Assembly (NCBI GenBank): GCA_001794825.1
Contig: MGLK01000014.1
Location: 19,943-61,153, forward strand
Direction of reading: 5' to 3'
From: Caulobacterales bacterium RIFCSPHIGHO2_01_FULL_70_19
Lineage (GTDB): Bacteria > Pseudomonadota > Alphaproteobacteria > Caulobacterales > Caulobacteraceae
Length of the DNA: 41,211 nt
In this document: piece by piece, positions 8,833 to 16,010 of the stretch
How the letters are laid out: each line of letters begins with the position of its first letter
Position numbering within the stretch: the stretch's first letter is position 1
Program-made: the position numbers and the translations under genes
The notes under the pieces: generated by a model
Told to the model about the DNA's origin: nothing
The model's input: only the letters and a program-made list of their open reading frames with translations
The model's database searches: none

Positions 8833-9324
8833 CTAAACGTCCAGCCGCGACGCGCAATGTTCGAGCGCCTTCGACATCCGCCACTCGACGGTCTTGACGC
8901 TGATCCCTCGCGCGCGGGCGATCTCCGGGTAAGTCATACCGCCAAAGCGGTTCAACACGAAGATGTCGCGGTAGAGCGACGGCATCGTCAGGACGATCTG
9001 CTTGAGCAGGATCTGGTCCAGCTGCGAGGCGGCTTCGGCTTCGGCCGCCGGTTGCTCATCGAGGAGCCTGGCGCGGCGCGCCTGCCGGCGGCGGTCGTCC
9101 CGCACGAGATTGAGCGCGACCCGCAGCAGGAACGCTTTGGGATGGCGGATGCTCTCGCCGTCATAGGGGGCGATCCGCAGATAGGTCTCCTGGACCATGT
9201 CGGCCGCCTCGTCTGGCCCGAGCCGGCTCCGCAGGCGCCCGTCGAGCCAGGCCGCATAGCGGCGGAACAGGCTGTCCAGCCTGTCTCCTGCTCCCGCCTC
9301 CAGCTCCTTGGCGTTGCTCACCAC
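8833..9324 (-). CDS. ECF sigma factor, FecI-like (lasso locus)
   Basis: This 163-aa group IV sigma factor has region 2 (LFRRYAAWLDGRLRSRLG, ADMVQETYLRI) and region 4 (YRDIFVLNRFGGMTYPEIARARG then VKTVEWRMSKALEHC), with no region 1 or 3. I chose the GTG at 9324 because GGAGGA lies just upstream; the reading frame stays open for another 31 codons, but that extension is arginine-rich and not sigma-like. It heads the operon with FecR, receptor and isopeptidase, the FecI/FecR/FecA arrangement. It likely directs transcription of the receptor and isopeptidase when the receptor binds its ligand. I found no obvious autoregulatory promoter. Confidence 0.9.
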   Translation of the reverse strand: MVSNAKELEAGAGDRLDSLFRRYAAWLDGRLRSRLGPDEAADMVQETYLRIAPYDGESIRHPKAFLLRVALNLVRDDRRRQARRARLLDEQPAAEAEAASQLDQILLKQIVLTMPSLYRDIFVLNRFGGMTYPEIARARGISVKTVEWRMSKALEHCASRLDV

Positions 9325-9811
9325 GCTCCTCCGGCCACAAGGGCGAGACCGGAATCCGCGGGCGCGACAGCTCAGCCGATCAGCGCCGCGCGATGCACGG
9401 GCTCGGCCGCTGGACAAGCGACGACCGCGCAGGCGCGGGTCGTTGGGTTTTGATATCGCACAGGGGATTCCAAGCCCCTATCGGCGCGAACGCCGACTCG
9501 ACGACCATGAATCAAATGGAATCAACACGCAAGGCGGAGGGGTCGGGCGTTGGAATCCTCTGCGATCGAGAGGCCCGCTACTTCGCCGCGGAGCGCCGCC
9601 TCCGCCATCGGCGAACCCCGGCTCCAGCCCCGCGCCTATCTCACGGCGCCCGACGCGGTCGGTTTAGGCGCCGGCAGGACCGGCCGCAAGCGATGCCGTC
9701 CAACCAGACCGGAGAAGTCAGTTCCCGGCCCGCAAGAAAGCCGCGGACAACCCGCAAGACTCTGACGTTGCTTGCAAAACCGGCGCGATTTACGGGGAGT
9801 GGGGCGCAACC
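9325..9811. other. 487-bp divergent intergenic region
   Basis: This separates the minus-strand sigma operon from the plus-strand LuxR-type gene and must hold both promoters. Open frames across it are arginine/proline-rich and have no recognisable domain or good ribosome binding site, so I call no gene. Local features are a small inverted repeat AGGGG-N8-CCCCT near 9462-9479, a slightly less GC-rich stretch near 9500-9540, and TTGC-TT-GCAA near 9769-9778, about 35 bp before the LuxR gene. None is strong enough to name a regulator. Confidence 0.5.
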
Positions 9812-10063
9812 ATGAGGTTATGCTCCATGCATCCGGAACTGATCCCGAAACCCGAAGAACCCCTGGCGCTCAGCCAGCGCGAGGCCGAATGCCTGGCCTG
9901 GGTCAGCCGCGGCAAGAGCTCCTCCGACATCGGCGCCATTCTTGGGTTGTCGCCGCGAACGGTCGATAGCTACCTCGAAAAGGCCTGCGCGAAGCTGCGG
10001 GTCCGCACCCGCATTGAGGCGGTGGCCCTCGCCGTCCGCACCGGCCTGATCGATCCGATCTGA
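9812..10063 (+). CDS. Small LuxR-type helix-turn-helix DNA-binding protein
   Basis: The 83-aa product is essentially one GerE/LuxR HTH domain: LSQREAECLAWVSRGKSSSDIG at about residues 20-41, the recognition-helix segment LGLSPRTVDSYLEKACAKL, and the closing R-x-R-I-E-A-V-A-L-A helix. It has no receiver or autoinducer-binding domain. Such solo HTH proteins depend on other partners or bind constitutively. The ATG at 9812 has only a loosely spaced G-rich site upstream; the ATG at 9827 (MHPELIPK) is possible. It stands alone between the lasso and copper loci, and its targets are unknown. Confidence 0.8.
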   Translation: MRLCSMHPELIPKPEEPLALSQREAECLAWVSRGKSSSDIGAILGLSPRTVDSYLEKACAKLRVRTRIEAVALAVRTGLIDPI

Positions 10064-10376
10064 AGGGGAGGGGGCGGGCCTGGAACTTCTGTACGGAAGC
10101 CCGGCGTTTCACAGCCGATCGCCGCCGACGCCGAAGACGTCCCCTGGCTCAAGATCGACCGCTATCGTTCCGGAACCCGCCGGGGACTCTTCTACATCAC
10201 CGTCGGCGTCCGCGCATGCCCGGCATCCGGGTGGACGGGTCTGTACGCAGCGGCCGTCGAACCGTCGCCGGAAGGCGGGGTTGTTCAGGCGTTCGCAACA
10301 AAGGGAGCCGGATCGCGGAACGGTTTCGTCCCGTTTGCCACGGAACGCCGCGTACGCCATCCGGCCGTAAGCCGCC
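10064..10376. other. 313-bp intergenic region, no confident gene
   Basis: No good start codon/ribosome-site pair is present. In the same frame as the preceding LuxR-type gene an uninterrupted stretch follows its stop. It reads as plausible protein for about 35 residues (DVPWLKIDRYRSGTRRGL, then FYITVGV) but lacks an ATG, GTG or TTG, so it may be a gene remnant or chance. The copper-regulon element found elsewhere in this window is absent upstream of the DUF305 gene. Confidence 0.4.
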
Positions 10377-11024
10377 ATGCCCCTCCGACTCGTCCGTTCC
10401 GTCGCTCATCTTGGCGCCCCGCTTGTCCTTCTGGCCGCCTGCGGCCCGGGCGCCGAGCCCGGCGCGACCAAGGTCGAGGCGCAACAGCCGGCCGCGCCGG
10501 CGCAGGCGGCCGGGCCGGCCACGCCCTACGCTGCCGCCGAACAGAAGATGCACCAGGCAATGGCGGCGGCGAGCGGGGCGACGCTCGACGAGACCTGGAC
10601 GCGCAAGATGATCCCGCACCACCAAGGGGCCGTCGACATGTCGCGCGTGGCGCTGGGGAGCACCCAGGACGCCGACATCCGGCGCATGGCCCAGAAGACC
10701 GTCGACATGCAGACCATGGACATCGCCGACCTGCAGCGATGGCTGGAACAACACGCGCCCTCGACGGGCGCCGGGCCGGCCGGTGATCCGTTCCGGGCGG
10801 CCGAAGACAGGATGAACCAGGCCATGATGGCCGCCAGCGGCGAGGGCGAGGTCCTGTGGGCCCGCAAGATGATCCCGCATCACCAGGGCGCTGCGGACCT
10901 GTCCCGCATTGTCCTTGAGCAGAGCGACGATCCAGCCATTCGCGAGAAGGCCCGGAAGATCATCGACGAGTCCATGAAGGACATCCGGGAGCTGGAGGCC
11001 TGGCTTTCGGAGCACGGCGGCTGA
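10377..11024 (+). CDS. Lipoprotein with two tandem DUF305 domains
   Basis: This 215-aa exported protein starts with a lipoprotein signal (hydrophobic stretch ending LLAAC, Cys about 21). An Ala/Pro-rich linker and two copies of the ferritin-like four-helix DUF305 domain follow. Each copy carries the hallmark KMIPHHQGA and a following helix of the R(M)AQK / REKARKII type. DUF305 proteins recur in copper and silver resistance loci and are thought to bind metal through the His and Met residues; the exact role is unproven. It is probably co-transcribed with the membrane DUF305 gene 29 bp downstream. Confidence 0.85.
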   Translation: MPLRLVRSVAHLGAPLVLLAACGPGAEPGATKVEAQQPAAPAQAAGPATPYAAAEQKMHQAMAAASGATLDETWTRKMIPHHQGAVDMSRVALGSTQDADIRRMAQKTVDMQTMDIADLQRWLEQHAPSTGAGPAGDPFRAAEDRMNQAMMAASGEGEVLWARKMIPHHQGAADLSRIVLEQSDDPAIREKARKIIDESMKDIRELEAWLSEHGG

Positions 11025-11053
11025 AACCGCGATCAAACCGGAGGGCGCCCGCC

Positions 11054-11533
11054 ATGGCCAACAGCCATCCCGAACACCCGGGCCAGGAGATGAAAGGGGC
11101 GTACCGCGGTCTCTTTATCGAAGTCGCGATCGATTTCGTGATCATGTACCTGGTCATGTACACGATGATCGCCACGCCCGATCACTTCCGCCTCAACCTC
11201 AACAACGTCTACATGACCTTGATGATGGTCGCCCCGATGGGGTTGGTCATGCTCCTGTTCATGCGCTCGATGTTCCCGTCCCGGCGCGCCAACCTGCTGA
11301 TCGGCGCCGGGGCCGCGGCGGTGTTCGCCGTCAGCCTCTGGGGCATGCGCACCCAGGCCGCGATCGGCGACGACGAATTCCTCCGCTCGATGATCCCGCA
11401 CCATTCGGGCGCCATCCTAACGTGCCGCGAGGCCCGCCTGACGGATCCCGAGATCATCCGCCTCTGCGACGGGATCGTGCGGTCCCAGCAGCGGGAGATC
11501 GACCAGATGGAGGCCATCCTGGCGCGGCGTTAA
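11054..11533 (+). CDS. Membrane-anchored DUF305 protein
   Basis: This 159-aa protein has three predicted transmembrane helices (about residues 20-42, 50-70 and 80-98) followed by a single periplasmic DUF305 domain with SMIPHHSGAI and a downstream Cys (LTCREA). The start ATG has a GGAGGG site 8 bp upstream. Paired with the preceding lipoprotein, it suggests a membrane-bound copper-binding partner. The end converges on the PepSY gene with 36 bp between them. Family call is firm; function is inferred from the copper neighbourhood. Confidence 0.85.
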   Translation: MANSHPEHPGQEMKGAYRGLFIEVAIDFVIMYLVMYTMIATPDHFRLNLNNVYMTLMMVAPMGLVMLLFMRSMFPSRRANLLIGAGAAAVFAVSLWGMRTQAAIGDDEFLRSMIPHHSGAILTCREARLTDPEIIRLCDGIVRSQQREIDQMEAILARR

Positions 11534-11569
11534 CCGGTGCGGCCGGCCGGGCGGGCGAAAGCCGGGCGT

Positions 11570-12295
11570 TCAGCCACCCGTCGCGCGGCGGCGCGCTCGC
11601 CACATCGACCAGTCCCGCGCCAGCCGGATCCAGAGCAGGATGAAGCCGGTGATGACGATGGTGAAGGTCAGGAAGGTGACCACGACGATCAGCGGGTGGT
11701 TGAAGTTCTCGCCCTTCTCCAGGTCCATGATGTGGAGCCGCCAGAAGAAGTCGTAGAAGCGCCAGACCGCCGAGCGGCGGGTGACCACCTCGCCGGTCTG
11801 CGGCGACAGGTAGAAGGTGGTGCGTTCCCTGTCGTCGAAGTCGACGCGCCAGATCGGCCCCTCGCGGCCAGTCTCCTGGGGGGCCTTGTCGTGCAGGACG
11901 GCGGCGGTCGGCGCGCCTTCGCCCTGATAGGCGCCCTGAGCCAGTCGCCGGGCCAGAGCGGCGTCGAGGGGTGGGAAGGCCTCGCCGGTCAGGGCGGACA
12001 CCGTCACCGGTTCGCCCTTCGCGGGCTTCAGGATCCAGGCGGGGCCGCGCGGGGTGGACCTGAGCTCCGCGCCGGCCACCGCCAGGCCGCGAGCGCGGGC
12101 GATGTCGCCGGGACTCCTGAGACTGTCGAAGGCGATGGGGACGGCTTCGCGCTCGCGAACATGGTGCTCGCTGCGCACGGTCTCGATCGGGATGGCGGTC
12201 ATCACCAGCCCGCCGGCGACCCAGAACAGCACCTGAATGCCGACGGCGAGCGCGATCCACTTGTGCAGCTGGGTCGAGAGTCGAAGCACCTTCAT
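11570..12295 (-). CDS. PepSY-associated transmembrane protein
   Basis: The 241-aa protein has an N-terminal transmembrane helix (KWIALAVGIQVLFWVAGGLVM), a periplasmic portion with PepSY-like repeats (AWILKPAKGEPVTVSALTGE and FYLSPQTGEVVTRR), and a second helix near residues 205-228. The WRLHIMDLEKGENFNHPL segment before the last helix is characteristic of PepSY_TM proteins often found beside metal uptake and copper genes. A GAGGA site lies 6 bp before the ATG and only 8 bp separate it from the DUF411 stop, so it is the last gene of the minus-strand operon. A redox or metal-reductase partner role is possible but not shown. Confidence 0.8.
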   Translation of the reverse strand: MKVLRLSTQLHKWIALAVGIQVLFWVAGGLVMTAIPIETVRSEHHVREREAVPIAFDSLRSPGDIARARGLAVAGAELRSTPRGPAWILKPAKGEPVTVSALTGEAFPPLDAALARRLAQGAYQGEGAPTAAVLHDKAPQETGREGPIWRVDFDDRERTTFYLSPQTGEVVTRRSAVWRFYDFFWRLHIMDLEKGENFNHPLIVVVTFLTFTIVITGFILLWIRLARDWSMWRARRRATGG

Positions 12296-12303
12296 CGTGG
12301 TCC

Positions 12304-12783
12304 TCAGGCTTGGGCGTCATGGCGGGCGAAAAGGCGGGTTGCGCCATTCTTCAGCACCAACAGGGTGTCGTAGGGCTCGCGGTCGCCGCCCGGCGTCTCC
12401 ATCCCGGGCGATCCCGGCGGCATGCCCGGAACGGCGATTCCGACCGCCTCGGGCCGCTCGGCGAGCAGGCGACGAATGTCGGCGGCGGGCACATGGCCTT
12501 CGACGAAGTAGCCGGCGACGCGGGCGGAGTGGCAGGACGCCAGCGTTTCAGCCAGGCCGTGACTGCTGCGCAGGCCGCGCAGGTCCGCCAGGATGTTGAC
12601 CGACACCATGAAGCCGGCGCCCCGCAGATGGCTTATCCAGGCGTCGCAGCACGCGCAGGTCGGGGTTTTGTAGACGGCGATCGCGTGGTTTTCCCGCGCC
12701 TGGCCGCAGGCGGCGGCCGGCGCGACGGCGGCCAGAACAACGCAGCCGAGGACAGCGCGGCGGGCGAGAACGGGCAGGGGCAT
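12304..12783 (-). CDS. DUF411 (CopG-like) periplasmic metal-binding protein
   Basis: This 159-aa exported protein has a thioredoxin-like DUF411 domain with the metal-binding TPTCACCDAW motif (CxCC) at about residues 41-50 and the conserved SCHSA and GYFVEGHVPA segments. The N-terminus (LARRAVLG plus a hydrophobic stretch) resembles a Tat or Sec signal. DUF411 proteins occur in Cu/Ag resistance operons. Its position between the DUF4440-like and PepSY genes, under the proposed sigma-dependent promoter at 15183-15207, agrees with periplasmic copper handling. Confidence 0.87.
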   Translation of the reverse strand: MPLPVLARRAVLGCVVLAAVAPAAACGQARENHAIAVYKTPTCACCDAWISHLRGAGFMVSVNILADLRGLRSSHGLAETLASCHSARVAGYFVEGHVPAADIRRLLAERPEAVGIAVPGMPPGSPGMETPGGDREPYDTLLVLKNGATRLFARHDAQA

Positions 12784-12864
12784 CGGGAGGCTCGGTGTTG
12801 GTGACGAGGCGCCGAAACGACCGCGAACTTCAGCGGCCTGGACGGGCTGGCGTGTGGGAAAGGT

Positions 12865-13362
12865 CTAGCCGGCCGGGCGCGGCGCCCGCGAAGACGAATG
12901 ATAGCGGATGATCCGCCAGCGTCCATCGCGGCGCTCGAGCACGCTGGTGGCGACGCCGCGTCGCTCGACCGCCGCCCGGGTCGGATCCTTGAAGACGATC
13001 CGGTAGCGGTAGGTCTCGGTCGCATAGGCGAGGTCACCGGCCACCGTCGTCTCGAGGCGCCGGTCCTCGAAGGTGAACGCCGAGAACGCGGCCAGTTCCG
13101 GCCCCAGGTGGTGGGCGAGATAGTCGGCGAAGCGGCCCTCGACGCCGCCCTGCTCGTAGACCTGCGCCTCCGGCCAGAAGAACTGTGCAGCGGCCTCGCC
13201 GTCGAGCGCTTCGACGGCGGCCCGGTAGCCTTCCAGCACGGCAGCGACCTCGCTCTGGGCCTGGGAGGCGGCCTGGGGCGCTGGCGTCGGGTGGGCCAGG
13301 ACGGGCGGAGCGACAAGAAGGACGGCGAGCAGGCTCAGGGCCGCGATCGGCATGCGGGACAT
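12865..13362 (-). CDS. Exported DUF4440/SnoaL-like (NTF2 fold) protein
   Basis: The 165-aa protein has a signal peptide (MPIAALSLLAVLLVAPPVLAH) followed by an NTF2-like domain with the pattern of DUF4440 and calcium/calmodulin-kinase-association-like proteins: VLEGYRAAVEALDGEAAAQFF, then DLAYATETYRYR and RRDGRWRIIRYHSSS. I chose the ATG at 13362, which shares one base with the stop of the acyltransferase (TGATG) and has AGGAG upstream. Such proteins appear in copper and redox operons but no activity is established. Ligand and role are unknown. Confidence 0.78.
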   Translation of the reverse strand: MSRMPIAALSLLAVLLVAPPVLAHPTPAPQAASQAQSEVAAVLEGYRAAVEALDGEAAAQFFWPEAQVYEQGGVEGRFADYLAHHLGPELAAFSAFTFEDRRLETTVAGDLAYATETYRYRIVFKDPTRAAVERRGVATSVLERRDGRWRIIRYHSSSRAPRPAG

Positions 13363-14522
13363 CAGAAGGGTTCTCCTTGGTCGCTGTGGACGCTGCGCGC
13401 CTGTTCCAGCCCGGGGACAGGTTCGCGCCGTTCGACGAGCCGGCGGATCAGCCGTCGGCCAGGGCGCTCGATCGCCATGTGGATTCCGGCCGCCGCGGCC
13501 AGGGTCAGGATCAGCAGGAGCGCCAGTTCCCCCAAGCCCATCCGATAGTCGCCGCCGAGACCGCCGAGCCTCTGAACCGCGTTGCGCCAGACCATCAGCA
13601 CGGGCAGGTGAACCAGGTAGAGGGCGTAGGACGCCTCGCCGGCGAACAGCCAGAGCGGCTGTGACAGGAAGGTGCGGGCGCCGGATTTGGCGAGCAGGGC
13701 GAGCGCCAGCAGGAAAGGCCCCGAGAGGGCGACGATGAGGCGGTCGTCGAGCGGGATCTGCATGGCCGCGAGCAGGGCGGCGGTCGCTGCCAGCACGGCG
13801 GCGATCGCCGCCCGGGGGGAGAGCGCCACCCGCTGTCCCAGATAGTAGAGGCCTATCCCGAACAGGAACTCCGGCGCGATGCGCAGGATGCCCATGCTGT
13901 CTTCGGCCCGCGGCAGGACCACCCCGAAGACCCTGCGGTAGACGAGGTCGAGGGCCAGGAAGAACAGGGCGGCCAGGCCGGTCAGGACCAGCGGTCGGTC
14001 GCGCAGACGAAGGGCGATCCAGGCGAAGGCCGGAAAGGTCAGGTAGGCGAACCATTCCGCGGACAGCGACCAGGCCGGCCCGTTCCACAACGCCAACGAC
14101 TGGCGCGGGAACCAGGCCTGGACCAGCAGCAAGGTCTGGACGAAGTCCGGGGCGTTGAAACGACCCGGCTCCAGGCCCACCCCCGCCAGGGGCGCCGCCA
14201 GCACCAGGGCCAGCATGCCCAGAAGGATGGCCAGGTGGGCGGGATAGATCCGGGCGAACCGCGCCGCCAGGAAGCGCCGGTATCGGGGTTGGGCGTTCCC
14301 CTGCAGATAGACGTGGGTGAGGATGAAGCCCGACAGGATGAAGAAGATGTCGACCCCGAGACGGGTCCGGTCCAGCAGGCCCGAGGCCGACGGCGGCAGC
14401 GTCCAGTAGAGCTGGTAGTGGAACAGCACCACCCCCAGGGCCAGGAAGAAGCGGATGCTGGTCAGCGGGTCCAGGACATCGGGGAAGGGATGGCGTCTAG
14501 AAGCGGAGATGGTTGACGCCAT
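13362..14522 (-). CDS. Acyltransferase family 3 (OafA-type) membrane protein
   Basis: The 386-aa protein has about ten transmembrane helices and the family landmarks: LTSIRFFLALGVVLFHY near residue 20 with the catalytic-type His, FFILSGFILTHVY, RFLAARFARIYPAHL, and GPAWSLSAEWFAYLTFP. These enzymes transfer acyl groups from cytoplasmic donors to periplasmic sugars, lipids or glycans; the acceptor here is unknown. It overlaps the DUF2231 gene by 26 bp and the DUF4440-like gene by one base, so it is a true member of this metal-linked operon. That is unusual and may mean envelope modification is part of the response. Confidence 0.88.
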   Translation of the reverse strand: MASTISASRRHPFPDVLDPLTSIRFFLALGVVLFHYQLYWTLPPSASGLLDRTRLGVDIFFILSGFILTHVYLQGNAQPRYRRFLAARFARIYPAHLAILLGMLALVLAAPLAGVGLEPGRFNAPDFVQTLLLVQAWFPRQSLALWNGPAWSLSAEWFAYLTFPAFAWIALRLRDRPLVLTGLAALFFLALDLVYRRVFGVVLPRAEDSMGILRIAPEFLFGIGLYYLGQRVALSPRAAIAAVLAATAALLAAMQIPLDDRLIVALSGPFLLALALLAKSGARTFLSQPLWLFAGEASYALYLVHLPVLMVWRNAVQRLGGLGGDYRMGLGELALLLILTLAAAAGIHMAIERPGRRLIRRLVERREPVPGLEQARSVHSDQGEPF

Positions 14523-15147
14523 GGGTCAGCGCGCCTCCGAGCCAGGCGTTGAGCAGGACCGCCAGGGTCACCGCGGCCAGCGCCGCCGCGTAGAGGCCGC
14601 GCGCGGCGCGGCCAGACTGCCGACGCATCGATCGCTCCTTGGCCCACCAAGCCAGCAGCCCGAGCGCCGCGATCCCGGTCCCGAGCCACCGATGGAGGGT
14701 GTGGGTGGCGTCCTCCACCGGACCTGGCAGGCCCATCGCCAACCAGCCCAGGGCCGCGGCCCCGATGGCAGACAGCGCGGCCAGGGCGATCAGCACCCGC
14801 GTCCCGTCCGTTAGCCAGGCGCGTCGTCCCCAGACCGCCGCCGCCTCGAGAACCGCGGCCACCAGGAACAGCGCGATCGGGAAATGCACCACGGCCGGAT
14901 GCCAGCGACCGAGCCAGCGGACGAGGCGCTGCGGCATCGGTTTGGGCTCGGCGGCCGCCTCCGAGGCGGCATGGCCCGTGGCGGCGTGATCCACGACTGA
15001 GGGGGGCGCGGCCGCCGTCGCGCCGGGCCGGGCCGCCGCGGCGGCCGGAGGAGGCGCTTTCTCGTGGTCCTCGTGGCTCCGGGCCGGAGCCGTGACCAGC
15101 AGGGCCCCGACGGTCAGGACCGCCGCCATCCACCGCGACGACATCAT
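14497..15147 (-). CDS. DUF2231-family membrane protein
   Basis: This protein of about 216 aa has an export signal, an Ala/Pro/His-rich linker (SHEDHEKAPP, DHAATGHAAS), then the DUF2231 four-helix membrane domain. Key segments are WHPAVVHFPIALFLVAAVLE, LGWLAMGLPG, THTLHRWLG and the final LTHGVNHL. The conserved His residues of DUF2231 suggest a haem or metal site. Two adjacent ATGs (15147, 15144) follow a GGGGGGAG site; the second has better spacing. It is the first gene of the minus-strand operon and lies 36 bp from the proposed -10 element. Confidence 0.82.
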   Translation of the reverse strand: MMSSRWMAAVLTVGALLVTAPARSHEDHEKAPPPAAAAARPGATAAAPPSVVDHAATGHAASEAAAEPKPMPQRLVRWLGRWHPAVVHFPIALFLVAAVLEAAAVWGRRAWLTDGTRVLIALAALSAIGAAALGWLAMGLPGPVEDATHTLHRWLGTGIAALGLLAWWAKERSMRRQSGRAARGLYAAALAAVTLAVLLNAWLGGALTHGVNHLRF

Positions 15148-15182
15148 TCTCCCCCCAGGGACCAAGGCTTGCTATCCGGTGA

Positions 15183-15207
15183 TACGCGCCGGCGTCGCGG
15201 CCCCCTC
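15183..15207 (-). promoter_or_regulatory. Proposed CnrH-like sigma promoter for the DUF2231 operon
   Basis: Read on the minus strand this is GAGGG-N13-GCGCGTA, preceded by C (CGAGGG). It matches three other sites in the window exactly in both blocks and in spacing. The putative -10 lies 36 bp upstream of the DUF2231 ATG. It is back-to-back with the site at 15242-15266. Confidence 0.65.
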
Positions 15208-15241
15208 GTCGGCGGCGCCGGCTGCCGGGGGGCGACGCGGC

Positions 15242-15266
15242 GAGGGCCGTGGCTCCGGCGCGCGTA
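15242..15266 (+). promoter_or_regulatory. Proposed CnrH-like sigma promoter for the cnrYXH-like operon
   Basis: CGAGGG-N12-GGCGCGTAG-like element: GAGGG at 15242-15246, exactly 13 bases, GCGCGTA at 15260-15266. The -10 block lies 31 bp before the ATG of the CnrY-like gene. It would give autoregulation of the sigma factor encoded two genes downstream. Confidence 0.65.
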
Positions 15267-15297
15267 GTTCGAACGAGGGGGCGTGAAGGGCGATACC

Positions 15298-15564
15298 ATG
15301 GACAATCTCGAGCAGTGGCTGGCACGGGCCCCGACGGGCGATGCGCCGCTGGATCGGCTGGAGGCCGACGTCTGGGACCGGGTTCGGGCGCTCCAGGCCG
15401 AGCGGACCGCGGCGCGCCTTCGCCTGATCGCGGTGGTTTTCGCCCTGGGCGTGGGCGTGGCCAATGGCGGTCTGGGGACCAGCCTGGCCCGGCCGCCGGG
15501 CTCGGAGATGTCGGTGTTCTCCTCCGCCGCTCTGTCGCCCCTGGCGCGCCTGGAGGTTCACTGA
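15298..15564 (+). CDS. CnrY-like small membrane anti-sigma factor
   Basis: The 88-aa protein has a 40-residue charged cytoplasmic segment (DNLEQWLARAPTG, DRLEADVWDRVRALQ) followed by one transmembrane helix (RLIAVVFALGVGVANGG) and a short periplasmic tail. CnrY of Cupriavidus has the same size and layout and holds its sigma factor at the membrane. Identification rests on layout and on the next two genes rather than on strong sequence identity. The ATG at 15298 has an AAGGGG site at good distance; a GTG at 15283 is an alternative. Its stop shares a base with the next ATG (TGATG). Confidence 0.72.
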   Translation: MDNLEQWLARAPTGDAPLDRLEADVWDRVRALQAERTAARLRLIAVVFALGVGVANGGLGTSLARPPGSEMSVFSSAALSPLARLEVH

Positions 15565-16004
15565 TGACAATCGGCTGGAAATCCATCGCCGTGACCACCG
15601 TGCTGGCGATCGCCGCCAGCGGCATGGGCGCCTGGGGCGGCGCGACCTGGGTGCTGCAGCGGCAGACGCCGCCCTCGCTGCATGAGATCGTCCATCGCGA
15701 CCTCGACCTCGACCGGGGTCAGTTGGCCCGAATCGAGGCGATCGAGTCGCGCTTCGCGACACGCCGGATCGCCCTTGAACAGCGGGTCCAGGCCGCCAAC
15801 CGGGAACTGGCGCAGGCCATCGCCGAGAGCGACGGCGACAGCCGCAAGGTGCAGCCGGCGATCGATCACTTTCACGACGCAATGGGCGACCTCCAACAGG
15901 CCACGGTCGCCCACATCTTCGAGATGCGAACGGTGATGACGCCGACCCAGGCCGAGCGGTTCGATCGCAGCGTGGTCGCGGCGCTGGCGGTCGCGGGCGA
16001 GTAG
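15564..16004 (+). CDS. CnrX-family periplasmic heavy-metal sensor
   Basis: The 146-aa protein has an N-terminal membrane anchor (residues 7-31) and a helical hairpin periplasmic domain. The CnrX metal ligands His42, His46, Glu63, His119 and Met123 (numbers from established CnrX work) find counterparts at His40, His44, Glu61, His117 and Met121, all shifted by exactly two residues. Metal binding would release the CnrY-like protein's hold on the sigma factor. Neighbouring genes are for copper, not for nickel or cobalt, so specificity is open. The order Y-X-H is the same as in cnr and ncc. Confidence 0.85.
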   Translation: MTIGWKSIAVTTVLAIAASGMGAWGGATWVLQRQTPPSLHEIVHRDLDLDRGQLARIEAIESRFATRRIALEQRVQAANRELAQAIAESDGDSRKVQPAIDHFHDAMGDLQQATVAHIFEMRTVMTPTQAERFDRSVVAALAVAGE

Positions 16005-16010
16005 GCGGCG

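Noticed and set aside
9393-9815. Several overlapping plus-strand frames in the sigma/LuxR intergenic region, considered as a displaced lasso precursor
   Set aside because: Arg/Pro-rich, no leader Thr at the penultimate position followed by Gly and a ring Asp/Glu at 7-9, and overlapping each other in different frames.
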